A program made the translations under genes and the position numbers. A stretch of DNA of 64,000 nucleotides from Mesostigma viride (taxonomy: Eukaryota; Streptophyta; Mesostigmatophyceae; Mesostigmatales; Mesostigmataceae), in contig RPFO01000090.1 in the NCBI GenBank assembly GCA_009746045.1, forward strand, positions 568,887 through 632,886, given 5' to 3'. Shown here piece by piece: positions 21,601-32,040 of the stretch (position 1 is the stretch's first letter; every line of letters begins with the position of its first letter). The notes under the pieces are model-generated. The model ran no database searches. It was not told where the DNA came from and saw only the letters and a program-made list of their open reading frames with translations.

Positions 21601-24600
21601 CCTATCGTTGGCCCCTTCTTGTGCCCCTATCGTTGGCCCCCTTCTTGTGCCCCTATCGTTGGCCCCTTTCTTGTGCCCCTATCGTTGGCCCCCTTCTTGT
21701 GCCCCTATCGTTGGCCCCTTTCTTGTGCCCCTATCGTTGGCCCCTCTCTTGTGCCCCTATCGTTGGCCCCCTTCTTGTGCCCCTATCGTTGGCCCCTTTC
21801 TTGTGCCCCTATCGTTGGCCCCCTTCTTGTGCCCCTATCGTTGGCCCCCTTCTTGTGCCCCTATCGTTGGCCCCTTCTTGTGCCCCTATCGTTGGCCCCT
21901 TCTTGTGCCCCTATCGTTGGCCCCCTTCTTGTGCCCCTATCGTTGGCCCCCTTCTTGTGCCCCTATCGTTGGCCCCTTTCTTGTGCCCCTATCGTTGGCC
22001 CCCTTCTTGTGCCCCTATCGTTGGCCCCCTTCTTGTGCCCCTATCGTTGGCCCCTTCTTGTGCCCCTATCGTTGGCCCCCTTCTTGTGCCCCTATCGTTG
22101 GCCCCTTCTTGTGCCCCTATCGTTGGCCCCCTTCTTGTGCCCCTATCGTTGGCCCCTTTCTTGTGCCCCTATCGTTGGCCCCTTTCTTGTGCCCCTCTCG
22201 TTGGCCCCTTCTTGTGCCCCTATCGTTGGCCCCTTCTTGTGCCCCTATCGTTGGCCCCCTTCTTGTGCCCCTATCGTTGGCCCCTTTCTTGTGCCCCTAT
22301 CGTTGGCCCCTTCTTGTGCCCCTATCGTTGGCCCCTTCTTGTGCCCCTATCGTTGGCCCCCTTCTTGTGCCCCTATCGTTGGCCCCTTTCTTGTGCCCCT
22401 ATCGTTGGCCCCTTCTTGTGCCCCTATCGTTGGCCCCTTCTTGTGCCCCTATCGTTGGCCCCTTTCTTGTGCCCCTATCGTTGGCCCCCTTCTTGTGCCC
22501 CTATCATTGGCCCCTTCTTGTGCCCCTATCGTTGGCCCCTTCTTGTGCCCCTATCGTTGGCCCCTTCTTGTGCCCCTATCGTTGGCCCCTTTCTTGTGCC
22601 CCTATCGTTGGCCCCTTCTTGTGCCCCTATCGTTGGCCCCCTTCTTGTGCCCCTATCGTTGGCCCCTTCTTGTGCCCCTATCGTTGGCCCCTTCTTGTGC
22701 CCCTATCGTTGGCCCCTTCTTGTGCCCCTATCGTTGGCCCCTTCTTGTGCCCCTATCGTTGGCCCCTTCTTGTGCCCCTATCGTTGGCCCCTTCTTGTGC
22801 CCCTATCGTTGGCCCCCTTCTTGTGCCCCTATCGTTGGCCCCTTCTTGTGCCCCTATCGTTGGCCCCTTTCTTGTGCCCCTATCGTTGGCCCCCTTCTTG
22901 TGCCCCTATCGTTGGCCCCTTCTTGTGCCCCTATCGTTGGCCCCTTCTTGTGCCCCTATCGTTGGCCCCCTTCTTGTGCCCCTATCGTTGGCCCCTTCTT
23001 GTGCCCCTATCGTTGGCCCCTTCTTGTGCCCCTATCGTTGGCCCCTTCTTGTGCCCCTATCGTTGGCCCCTTCTTGTGCCCCTATCGTTGGCCCCTTCTT
23101 GTGCCCCTATCGTTGGCCCCCTTCTTGTGCCCCTATCGTTGGCCCCCTTCTTGTGCCCCTATCGTTGGCCCCTTTCTTGTGCCCCTATCGTTGGCCCCTT
23201 CTTGTGCCCCTATCGTTGGCGCCCTTCTTGTGCCCCTATCGTTGGCCCCTTCTTGTGCCCCTATCGTTGGCCCCTTTCTTGTGCCCCTATCGTTGGCCCC
23301 TTCTTGTGCCCCTATCGTTGGCACCCTTCTTGTGCCCCTATCGTTGGCCCCTTCTTGTGCCCCTATCGTTGGCCCCTTTCTTGTGCCCCTATCGTTGGCC
23401 CCTTCTTGTGCCCCTATCGTTGGCCCCTTCTTGTGCCCCTATCGTTGGCCCCTTCTTGTGCCCCTATCGTTGGCCCCTTTCTTGTGCCCCTATCGTTGGC
23501 CCCCTTTCTTGTGCCCCTATCGTTGGCCCCTTCTTGTGCCCCTATCGTTGGCCCCCTTCTTGTGCCCCTATCATTGGCCCCTTCTTGTGCCCCTATCGTT
23601 GGCCCCTTTCTTGTGCCCCTATCGTTGGCCCCCTTCTTGTGCCCTATCGTTGGCCCCCTTCTTGTGCCCCTATCGTTGGCCCCCTTCTTGTGCCCCTATC
23701 GTTGGCCCCTTTCTTGTGCCCCTATCGTTGGCCCCCTTCTTGTGCCCCTATCGTTGGCCCCTTTCTTGTGCCCCTATCGTTGGCCCCTTCTTGTGCCCCT
23801 ATCGTTGGCCCCCTTCTTGTGCCCCTATCGTTGGCACCCTTCTTGTGCCCCTATCGTTGGCCCCTTTCTTGTGCCCCTATCGTTGGCCCCTTCTTGTGCC
23901 CCTATCGTTGGCCCCTTTCTTGTGCCCCTATCGTTGGCCCCTTCTTGTGCCCCTATCGTTGGCCCCCTTCTTGTGCCCCTATCGTTGGCCCCTTTCTTGT
24001 GCCCCTATCGTTGGCCCCTTCTTGTGCCCCTATCGTTGGCCCCCTTCTTGTGCCCCTATCGTTGGCCCCTTCTTGTGCCCCTATCGTTGGCCCCTTTCTT
24101 GTGCCCCTATCGTTGGCCCCCTTCTTGTGCCCCTATCGTTGGCCCCCTTCTTGTGCCCCTATCGTTGGCCGCCTTCTTGTGCCCCTATCGTTGGCCCCCT
24201 TCTTGTGCCCCTATCGTTGGCCCCCTTCTTGTGCCCCTCTCGCTGGCCCCCTTCTTGTGCCCCTATCGTTGGCACCCTTCTTGTGCCCCTCTCGCTGGCC
24301 CCCTTCTTGTGACCCTATCATTGGCCCCCTTCTTGTGCCCCTATCGTTGGCCCCCTTCTTGTGCCCCTATCGTTGGCCCCCTTCTTGTGCCCCTATCGTT
24401 GGCCCCTTTCTTGTGCCCCTATCGTTGGCGCCCTTCTTGTGCCCCTATCGTTGGCACCCTTCTTGTGCCCCTATCGCTGGCACCCTTCTTGTGCCCCTAT
24501 CGTTGGCCCCTTTCTTGTGCCCCTATCGTTGGCCCCCTTCTTGTGCCCCTATCGTTGGCCCCCTTCTTGTGCCCCTCTCGCTGGCCCCCTTCTTGTGCCC

Positions 24601-27331
24601 CTATCGTTGGCCCCCTTCTTGTGCCCCTATCGCTGGCACCCTTCTTGTGCCCCTCTCGCTGGCCCCCTTCTTGTGCCCCTATCGTTGGCACCCTTCTTGT
24701 GCCCCTCTCGCTGGCCCCCTTCTTGTGACCCTATCATTGGCCCCCTTCTTGTGCCCCTATCGTTGGCCCCCTTCTTGTGCCCCTATCGTTGGCCCCCTTC
24801 TTGTGCCCCTATCGTTGGCCCCTTTCTTGTGCCCCTATCGTTGGCACCCTTCTTGTGCCCCTCTCGCTGGCCCCCTTCTTGTGCCCCTATCGTTGGCCCC
24901 TTTCTTGTGCCCTTATCGTTGGCACCCTTCTTGTGCCCCTATCGTTGGCCCCCTTCTTGTGCCCCTATCATTGGCCCCTTTCTTGTGCCCCTATCGTTGG
25001 CACCCTTCTTGTGCCCCTATCGTTGGCCCCCTTCTTGTGCCCCTATCGTTGGCCCCTTTCTTGTGCCCCTATCGTTGGCCCCTTTCTTGTGCCCCTATCG
25101 TTGGCCCCCTTCTTGTGCCCCTATCGTTGGCCCCTTTCTTGTGCCCCTATCGTTGGCACCCTTCTTGTGCCCCTATCGTTGGCCCCCTTCTTGTGCCCCT
25201 ATCGTTGGCCCCTTTCTTGTGCCCCTATCGTTGGCACCCTTCTTGTGCCCCTATCGTTGGCCCCCTTCTTGTGCCCCTATCATTGGCCCCTTCTTGTGCC
25301 CCTATCGTTGGCCCCTTCTTGTGCCCCTATCGTTGGCCCCCTTCTTGTGCCCCTATCGTTGGCACCCTTCTTGTGCCCCTATCGTTGGCCCCCTTCTTGT
25401 GCCCCTATCGTTGGCCCCCTTCTTGTGCCCCTATCGTTGGCCCCCTTCTTGTGCCCCTATCATTGGCCCCTCTCTTGTGCCCCTATCGTTGGCACCCTTC
25501 TTGTGCCCCTATCGTTGGCCCCCTTCTTGTGCCCCTATCATTGGCCCCTTTCTTGTGCCCCTATCGTTGGCCTCCGTGGTTGCATGTGCCCTCAATTTAG
25601 ACGGTTATGTCGCTCAGGAGGGGCCATTGTCCAAGAATGTGGGTGACAGGAAAATGACGTTTCATCTTTTCCCTCGTGTTCTCCCCTGTAGTTGCTGTTG
25701 TTTGGCAAGAGGATTATCATGCCTTTGCCCGTGTATTCTTGGACAGCCAGTACAAGCCGGATGTGAGTACTAGGGGAAGGTGGTGATGTCACCCTTCAAG
25801 GGGAAGGTGGTGATGTCACCCTACAAGGGGAGTACTTATAGCCTCACCGGGTTGTGGCAGAACGTACCCTAGATCTTCATACTTTTCCCCCTCCTAGTTG
25901 ACCATCTGACACCTGCGAAGTACCCCTTGTGGGGAAGGTTTGATACGTCTCATGTGTGCCCTTCTGCATGTGCTTGTGTAAGAGTGCAAGGACAAGTGGA
26001 ACGCCATACTTAGAATGCATGCACCTTTACTGTTTGCCCTTAGGGTTGTGACCCCATTGTCTGTGCAACATTTTCTATGATCTGCCTTCTATTCTTCCCT
26101 GTTATCTTCCCTGCTCATCGCCTCATATCATGCTCTCTGCTCGAACAACCGTCCTCATTTTTAGCAACAATTTGATTCGTGTCTGAGGATCGCAAGCCCG
26201 GTCAGGCGGTTCTTGCGTCCAATGACAGTCTCGATAGTAGTGTACCTAAAGATTATCCTGGTAAAGCAACTTTCAAAGGGAGTCAAAGTGTCACGCCACT
26301 CCCCTTTGAGGCACGTGCATATCAAGAAGAGCCCAATGCTGTCCTATTGAACGAGGGCACATTGTTGGCCAGGAACAGCATGTTACATTTTGTAGACTAG
26401 ATTTGCCTTCGACATAAGTGGCATGACATGACGAGATCGATGCGGAAGGATGAAAGTAACATCTGGTCCTCATTTTCTTCTAGCTTTTGCTTTTGCTGAC
26501 CGTGCTTGAATCCGCCACCCTGCACTCATTCCTCTCGCCGCTGTCTCGGTTTTCTTCTCTTTTTTTCGAACACCTAATTCGACAGCGTGTGAATTCCCAC
26601 TGGGGAGACACATAGCCTCGCTCCCGTCTTTCCCTTGACCATCTCGCCTGCCTATTCTCACTGGATTCCCCGCTTCTGTTACATGTTCCCCTGTTAGCTG
26701 GGGTTAGCTGGAATGAGCTGAAGTTCCCATTTTTTTTTACCACCGTTGCCTTTTTGTTTTCCTTCTCCCCCTTGGCTTCTTCATCCAACTGCCACAGGCA
26801 AGCTCCTGGTGCCAACCACACATGAACCGCGAGGAGGCCATCAACGCAGCCATGCGCGCAGTCAGCAAGGCGGGCTGCAAGGGGCCACTCAGCTTCTTCT
26901 GCTCCGCCACCGCCATCCAGCTGTCCCCCGTCACCGGTGGGCCCGACCCCAATGTCTTCATCTTAAAGTACGAAGACCTGCTCGATGTCTCGGCTGGCGC
27001 CAGCGATGGCAGTAGTAGCGAGCAGCGTGGGCTCGAGATGGTCGCCCGCTGGTACGGCCTGCAGGGGCCCGCATATGAGCTGTTCATCGAGGAGGCTCGC
27101 CGCTGGCTCCAAGAGATGTTGCATTCGCTCCAAGGGACGGCGATGCTGCGTGCGAGGGAGGCAGGCGGCTGGAAGGCCTACTTCACCGAGCGCAATGTGC
27201 AGGAGTTCAAGAGACTGCTGGCGTATACCCTGGTGCCCCTGGGGTATGAGCAGTCGACGGACCGCTGGGGTCTTCAGGAGGGACCAAGTGGGGGAGATTT
27301 GGCTCAGAGGCCTAAGACCATTAAGGGATGA
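9512..27331 (+). CDS. Type II membrane sulfotransferase, five exons
   Basis: Predicted to transfer sulfate from PAPS to an acceptor, probably carbohydrate, in the Golgi lumen. Exons as read: 9512-9695, 11494-12533, 13731 to 15258 or 15323, 25692-25762, 26798 or 26803 to 27331; the model gives about 1118-1138 residues. Residues about 24-49 form a membrane anchor after a short basic tail. LLVHVAAGRNTGAGWWGELL (about 362-381) matches the 5'-phosphosulfate-binding loop. SILSVRDPRSVVLEEYL (RDPR at 435-438) matches the 3'-phosphate-binding motif. NVFILKYEDLL (codons from 26954) and GGWKAYFTERNVQEF (from 27165) match the usual C-terminal motifs. About 500 low-complexity residues are inserted after RDPR. 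Frame across exons 3-5 needs a weak splice site or a one-base sequence error. Intron 3 is a 10-kb minisatellite. The family call is from motifs, not a search. Confidence 0.7.
10235..10697. repeat. Inverted-repeat element in sulfotransferase intron 1
   Basis: About 34 bp containing TATGACGCTATTGGCGAGAA at 10235-10268 recurs inverted at 10663-10697 with two or three mismatches, about 395 bp apart. Inside, two related direct copies (GAGATCT-TCGATTGC-CTA, near 10409 and 10596) are seen. This resembles a MITE, but I found no clear target-site duplication. Confidence 0.55.
11494..12533 (+). CDS. Sulfotransferase exon 2: stem region and PAPS loop
   Basis: Acceptor CCAG|GT after a C-rich tract; donor CAG|GTAATT, phase 0. 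The first part (QRGIPSSLRLRCPPNSRRGKAML) continues from exon 1. A long low-complexity stem follows, then the phosphosulfate-binding loop GRNTGAGWWGELLQML near 12415-12465. The loop is non-canonical (usual forms are KSGTTWL or RSGSTWL) but keeps the G-R and T-x-x-W-W spacing. Confidence 0.65.
13731..15323 (+). CDS. Sulfotransferase exon 3: RDPR motif and low-complexity insert
   Basis: Acceptor CCCCCTCAG|CTG in phase with exon 2. RDPRSVVLEEYL is encoded from 13809. Ala/Gly/Ser/Asp-rich sequence follows, with a DGDGDGDG run near 14690-14715. A structured-looking patch (GKREAFRAFSSAFGIDDFDNG) is encoded at about 14914-14975. Two donors are possible: AAC|GTGAGC after 15323 (stronger, phase 0) or ACGG|GTAGTA after 15258 (weaker, phase 1, but in frame with the more protein-like reading of exon 4). 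The minisatellite begins only 28 bp beyond the stronger donor. Confidence 0.6.
15351..25566 (+). repeat. 10.2-kb minisatellite of a 27-bp unit in intron 3
   Basis: A continuous head-to-tail array. The unit reads CTATCGTTGGCC, a C/T-rich core, then TTGTGCCCC. Most units are 26 or 27 bp because the core varies (CCCCCTTC, CCCCTTC, CCCCTTTC, rarely CCCTTC), giving roughly 380 units by length. Substitution variants are ATTGG for GTTGG, CACCC for CCCCC, and CTCTCGCTGG concentrated after about 24230. No unit contains a stop codon in any forward frame, so three overlapping frames of about 9-10 kb stay open. They encode only permuted repeats (PLSLAPFLCPYRWPPSCAPI) and are not considered genes. The array fills nearly all of the intron and is not a CRISPR array, having no unique spacers. 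Confidence 0.95.
25692..25762 (+). CDS. Sulfotransferase exon 4 (71 bp)
   Basis: Acceptor CTCCCCTGTAG; donor CCGGAT|GTGAGT, a strong consensus. The most protein-like reading is AVVWQEDYHAFARVFLDSQY followed by KPD, which runs in frame into exon 5 at 26798 but needs exon 3 to end in phase 1. The other reading (LLLFGKRIIMPLPVYSW) fits the stronger exon 3 donor but forces exon 5 to start at 26803. I favour the first on sequence character; cDNA would decide. Confidence 0.5.
25773..25826. repeat. 27-bp tandem duplication just after the exon 4 donor
   Basis: A 27-bp unit starting GGGGAAGGTGGTGATGTCAC occurs twice back to back with one difference, and a third copy begins. GGTGATGTCACC inside is nearly palindromic. 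It lies 10 bp into intron 4. Confidence 0.75.
26798..27331 (+). CDS. Sulfotransferase exon 5: YEDL and C-terminal motifs
   Basis: Acceptor CCACAG|GCAAG. It encodes NREEAINAAMRAVSKAG, then NVFILKYEDLLDV, the typical sulfotransferase (K/R)YEDL segment, GLEMVARWYGL and a helix. It ends with GGWKAYFTERNVQEF, equivalent to the family's C-terminal GxWKxxFT segment that contacts PAPS, and GYEQS. The stop is TGA at 27329-27331. No AATAAA follows; the 3' flank meets a TTAA-type element at 27402, so the UTR is short or runs into it. Confidence 0.7.
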   Translation, partial: ASSWCQPHMNREEAINAAMRAVSKAGCKGPLSFFCSATAIQLSPVTGGPDPNVFILKYEDLLDVSAGASDGSSSEQRGLEMVARWYGLQGPAYELFIEEARRWLQEMLHSLQGTAMLRAREAGGWKAYFTERNVQEFKRLLAYTLVPLGYEQSTDRWGLQEGPSGGDLAQRPKTIKG

Positions 27332-27401
27332 CCAGCTACTTAATAGGCTCTTGTCAACCCAGGCCTGATGTCTGTCTTTATAGGCATAGAATCGTCTTTA
27401 A

Positions 27402-27857
27402 GGGGACGGTACATGCGCGAATTTTTTCGCGCCGAATAATCCGCGGCACTGTCCGAGGTACCCTCCGTACCGTGAAAAGTGGGTGCACGGTGCGCACCCC
27501 TTGCGGAAGTGGCCATGGCGACTGCGTTCAGGCGAAACTACCACAATAGGGCAAGCGAAATGAAATAATTTTACTAGAATCTTAAAGACGATGAGTTTTT
27601 GATGTTGGGATGAGGCGGAAATTAGGTGGCTTACAATATCACTGTTGTTTTTTTATGCCATCGGCGTGGGGGGTAATCTGAATTTTTTGGTCGCGCGGAA
27701 TGAAATAGAATTCATGATAGCAGCAGCAAAATCGCGGTTTTGGGGGCTGTTCTGCCCGTGAAGCAGGCATTAATATCGGTAGCATCGAATTCTAAACCGA
27801 GCGGGTGCTTTTTGCCAGTTTTTCGGCCATCATCGGTAAGTGATTGTTCAGACCTGC
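27402..27857 (+). mobile_element. 5' end of a diverged TTAA-type DNA transposon
   Basis: Follows TTAA (27398-27401) and begins GGGGACGGTACATGCGCGAA, matching the starts of the two 1.9-kb elements at 54973 and 56875 with substitutions. Similarity continues through TACCGTGAAAA, GGCCATGGCGAC and AATCTTAAAGACGATGAG to at least about 27830. The matching right end is missing, apparently cut by the LTR-like sequence that starts near 27858. Confidence 0.6.
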
Positions 27858-28535
27858 TGTAACGAACCCGTCCGGGTCGTGAGAAAGATCCTATGTCAGG
27901 GTAGGTTATTACGGGCTTCTCGGCTAACCGCGACCACTCTATGGGAGTGGGATTTACGGAACAGATGCGGCGTTTTCTCTGTTACGGCTCACTGTGATTA
28001 ATATTGCATTATAATCCACACAACCTACATTTAGGATGGAGCTACCAAATGCAGTTGGAATAATGCCCCGGGTTCAGACAGGTGATAACACACTCATTTC
28101 ATTCCGAACCAAGAGGACGAGACTCTCGTCCTCGGACCAATTTCACCTAGGGCTGCCACCAAGCTGGCAAGTGGCGCCGACATGTCGCCGACCTTCCAGA
28201 GACTTCCTAAGCATGCAGTCCACACCAGATCCTCGGGTCGACATCGAGCCTTGGCTACAGAATCCACACGCATGAGTACAAGATCTCAACCAGCTGTAAA
28301 GTACGCAGCGCGGCGCGACTGCACCGGCCCCTAGAAGATCTCATACATCAACCGAGGCCCAAAATAACTAGTCCGAATCACACAACTGTCATAATTCCAT
28401 ACAAAAGTCCTGACCAAGGGATAATTCCCAAATTAAGTCCCGAAATGAGTCCCAAAGTCCTACGGACTATGACAACAAGCCAAAATCCCTAATCTATTCC
28501 ATTGTTGCGCCCGCTCTAGAGGCCGGGCCCGCAAC
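27858..28535 (-). mobile_element. Putative Ty3-type LTR with adjacent polypurine tract
   Basis: On the minus strand a purine tract (GGGGAGGGGGAGGAG, 28536-28550) is followed directly by TGTTGCGGGCCCGG, the order expected of a polypurine tract and the start of a 3' LTR. The other boundary is placed where the plus strand reads TGTAACGAACCCG (27858), giving TG...CA ends and 678 bp. No second LTR or coding region is recognisable; 28551-28786 would be leftover internal sequence. The far boundary is uncertain. Confidence 0.4.
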
Positions 28536-29116
28536 ACTCCTCCCCCTCCCCGGGGGGCGGTAGTCCCTACCGTCATGCAGATAAGGACCATGCAGCAATT
28601 AAAGGGAGAAAACACACAACAAACATACTACGAACCACGCAGGGTTACTCTACTTGCCACGCAGGGCAAAAAGCAGGTTGACCATAGGGGTACCCCTATG
28701 TACGTACTATGTCCCAGCCCATGTTCACCCATCAGACTTGTAAAACCAATTCCCCCAGAACTTGCCACACAAGGACAAGTCTTTAGTTAATTAATTAATT
28801 AATTAATTAATTCAGTAGACACGTGACTGCGTCACGTGAGCATAAGTCCTCAGTGGGAGGGGAACATGGGATGGAATGGATGGTGTAAGCTATCTAGGTC
28901 CTAGTTACAGGTGTGCGGGCACCGCGGCCCGAATCGCTATGAATGCCATACTTGGTCACACGCGGAGCCCCCACAGGCTTGGGGGTGGTCTCCTTCATCA
29001 CTACTTGCCATCTATCCTTGCGCACCATCTGCCTCCATATTACTAGAGACAAACCAGGAGGCTGCCCGGGTGTGAGCCCGTCACGTCTAGGGTAGCACAT
29101 GTCCATGCCGAGTCTA

Positions 29117-31360
29117 TCACGAAAAGTCCACGGGTGGCGGCCCTGCCGCGTGCGGCCTGGGGCACGCCAGGTGAGGACATATCGCCCTGGCTGGGCGGGC
29201 TTGGTGCCACTGAGCTAGTCTATCTGATGTATCTGCCTGATCTGTTGTGCGGGCCAGGTGCCCGGCTAGGCCCAGGCGCCTGTGCCTAATAATGTGGGAA
29301 ACATAGGGCAAATCAGCGTACAAATCCTCATTACTAATGTGCAAACCAAAGGGGATGTTAAGGGCCTTGCGCAGCATCTTGGTGACGGCGCCGTCGAGTC
29401 GTTGCTCCAGCTCCTGCGTCAGTGTCCACGGGTCTCGGCGCCGTAGGTCAGGATCGTCAGAATGACGACCTTGAAGAGGTCACGCTTGACGATCCAGGGT
29501 AGGGCGGGGTTGCTCCACCAGCGGCGGTGGTCATGGAGTAATTGGAGTTGCGCCCACGCCATGCCGATCCGTGTCGTCATGTCGTTATCGCAGTCGGGAA
29601 GCCAACTGCCGAGCAGCTTGAAGCGGCCCGTGAAGGAGGGTAGTTGACCTCGGCATCGCCTAAGAGGCGGAGTGTGGGTGGGGGCCCTGCCATGCCGAGG
29701 GCCAGGGCCTCCGTTTTGGGGCTGATTTCTAGACCAACCGCCCGAGCCTCGAGCGCCAGGCGGCAGGCAGTCCGAGCCAAAGTTGGGCAGACTCCGGCTT
29801 CTCGATGAGCGTGATGTCGTCGGCATAAATGAGGTCAGCTAGTAAATTCTGCTTGTTATAATCGGCCCCCGGCTTCTCCAAGCTCGTTCGTGATCGCTAG
29901 GCCAGGTGCACGGCCTGGAATGCTAGCAAAGCGAGCACGTCAGTGCCTGGCGCATAACATATAATCCACTACAATAGTAAACAGGTACGGCGACAGGACG
30001 CAACCCTGCCAGACGCCGGTCTGCAGTGGGCATGGCGGGGTGCCGTGTTGAGTGCGCACCGAAGTAGTCGATCCCTCATACAGCGTGCGGATGACGGTAT
30101 AATCAGGGGACTCAGTGGGGACGCGAGCGCAAGCAAGTAAGGCCGGTAGTAGAGCGTCCCAGAGGACAGAATCAAAAGCCTTGATGAAGTCGACGAAGAT
30201 CAGGATGGCGGGAAACTCACCAGGTTGCAGGAGAGCGATTTCCTCGAAGATCGAGGCGACGCGCGACGAAAATGGCCATGACGGTGTTGCGCCCAGGACG
30301 GAAGCCCATTTGACTTTTCCCAATTAAGGTGACAGTCGCGAGCAGAACGAAGGCGGTTGAGGATCATGCGCATGAACAACTTGAGTGCGGCGCTCTGGAT
30401 GCAGACTCCTCTGTAGCTGGCGGGGTCGTCAGGGGAACCTTTGTTTTTGTACAGCATAATACGGTAGCTATGCTGCCATGCACTCAGGAACCGGCGGCGC
30501 GTCGGCAAGCATGGGATCCGGTTGCAGACGTCAAGCAGGAAGTACCCCGTGAGCGCCGTCAGCTTAATCACCGGGGCTGGTGGGAGCTGGTCAGGTCCAA
30601 TGTACGGCGGCGTAGAAGCGGAGTTGCTTGGCGGCGGTGCTCAGCTCGAGCTCGGTGAACCGGGCGGTAGCTCGTTTGGGTCGGCCAGGGGTTCCGTCAG
30701 GGCTGGGTACGTGTAGTCCTGCTCAGCGGCGGGCGGCGTGGGCGGCGCAGGGACGTCCGCAGGCGCTACTGCCAGGCGTGCGGCCGCCAGAGGGCCAAGC
30801 GGCGGAGGCGGCGGGGGGGCACCGAGCAGCCGGGACTGGGAGGAATACCCGACTGGTCGTGCTGCTGCTGCGGGGAGCCAGAGAGCGTCCGCGGCGCCGG
30901 CTGCGCGCCGCCGGCGGGCCGTTGGGCGTGACGCAGGCGGGTCCAGGCGTACTTGCCGTGCTGGTCCTTGAGGTGGGCGAAGTACTCGCGGACATGAAGG
31001 TCCTCCTGCTCCTTGGTCGCCTGCCGGATGGCCGAGTGGTAATCGGCTTTCAGGCGGGCGTAGCGGGCGGGGTCACTGTTGTCGCGCAGGGCTTGCCGGG
31101 CCTGGATGCCGGCGGGGAGCCGGTGCAGGCTGGTAAAGCGGGGCGGGCGGCAGGGGGGCAGCAGGGCCCGGCCCGGCCGCGGGCAGCTTGTCAGCGAGGT
31201 GCCGAAGGGCCGATGCCGGGCCGGCATCGAACAGCTGGGCGTGGCTGGCCGGGATGTCCAGCGCGTCGACGAACGCCTCTGCCGCGCGCTTGTGGGCGCG
31301 TTTTTCAGGGAAGTCCTCCAGAGCGTCGTCAGATTTCTCAAGCAACTGCAGTGTGCCCAA
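29117..31360 (-). pseudogene. LINE reverse transcriptase domain, frameshifted
   Basis: Recognisable RT blocks in order on the minus strand: IMLYKNKGSPDDPASYRGVC (fingers, near 30440), FVDFIKAFDSVLWDALL (motif A Asp, near 30180), VWQGCVLSPYLFTIVVDYML (motif B, near 29975) and LADLIYADDITLIE (motif C YADD, near 29820). Then come VKRDLFKVVILTILTYGAET and a C-terminal DNA-binding-like segment (ISNEDLYADLPYVSHIIRH). At least four frame changes separate these blocks, and the final WRQMVRKDRWQVV segment lies in another frame at 28894-29106. Confidence 0.8.
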
Positions 31361-31366
31361 ATCAGG

Positions 31367-32040
31367 TCAGTGGTGCCACGTGCTTACCGAAAGGGCGAGG
31401 GGAATCGCATGCAGGCGGATGAGGGCGGTGACGATGCGATGATCGGAGCGCACCAGGGGGATCACATGCGAGCGAGCAGCTAGTACAGATCCTTGATGAC
31501 GCTTGCGCATTACAACATAGTCGATGCAGCGTTCAGTGCCAGTTGGCGAGGTGTGTGTGACCAATTAAGCATCTGGACTATGTGGAAAGTGGGTGTTGGC
31601 AGTGACCAAATCGCATGTCGTAAGCAAATCAGCAAAAAGTTCAGTGTTGGCATTGGAGACCGTACCGTTGGGGGCGTGCTGACATCCGCCAGTACCCGGT
31701 GGTAGCGTGGCGTTGGCGTCCAACAGCAGAGCGAGGTAGTTACGACCAGGGATGCCGTTCACCAGCCGGTTCTCCAGCACAGCAACAAAGAAGTCCTTGC
31801 GATCTTGTTCTGGGTGGCCGGAGTGGGGTGCGTAACCGACGCCCACCGTCAGGGCGTAGGTCGAGTGGCCCTCCATCGAATGCAAAGTGGCCACAAGGAG
31901 CCGAGCGTTGACCAGCTGGGGTTCGCCCATGTGGCGTACGGCGAGCGGGGAGCAGAGGAGACCGACGCCCCCGTTCCCGGTGCCGTCGCCGCCTCCGTAG
32001 TATATAGAACCGCCAGCCGTCGATGTCGTCAGCAGCTAGG
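31367..32040 (-). pseudogene. LINE AP-endonuclease domain, frameshifted
   Basis: From about 32000 down: GGVGLLCSPLAVRHMGEPQL, then VGVGYAPHSGH, then LLLDANA, then DYVVM and SDHRIV. These follow the order of the exonuclease-endonuclease-phosphatase fold used by LINEs to nick target DNA, ending with the catalytic SDH. The frame changes at about 31565. The extreme N-terminus with the first catalytic residues is not identifiable. Confidence 0.7.

Larger units (their letters stand above)
28787..32040 (-). mobile_element. APE-type LINE, degenerate, with (AATT)n tail
   Basis: Read on the minus strand: an AP-like endonuclease, a linker (ARYARLKADYHSAIRQATKE), reverse transcriptase, and a C-terminal region with TYGAET and RHRRLGLAGHLAR typical of RTE/L2-like LINEs. 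A short 3'UTR and a tail of (AATT)n at 28787-28812 follow. Several frameshifts break the single original reading frame, so this copy cannot be active. The 5' end is not sharply defined near 32040. A 5'-truncated relative lies at 58772-59234. Plus-strand open frames over 30329-31480 are antisense shadows. Confidence 0.8.

Noticed and set aside
15351-25566. CRISPR array
   Set aside because: Units are contiguous with no unique spacers, the host is eukaryotic and no cas-like genes are present. The same holds for the 60-bp array at 8325-8994.
15344-25600. Giant proteins of about 3000-3400 residues in three forward frames
   Set aside because: All three frames encode permutations of the same 27-bp repeat and the unit length varies out of frame; the array lies between splice sites of the sulfotransferase gene.
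30628-31483. 264- and 134-codon plus-strand frames
   Set aside because: Antisense shadows of the minus-strand APE LINE linker region.
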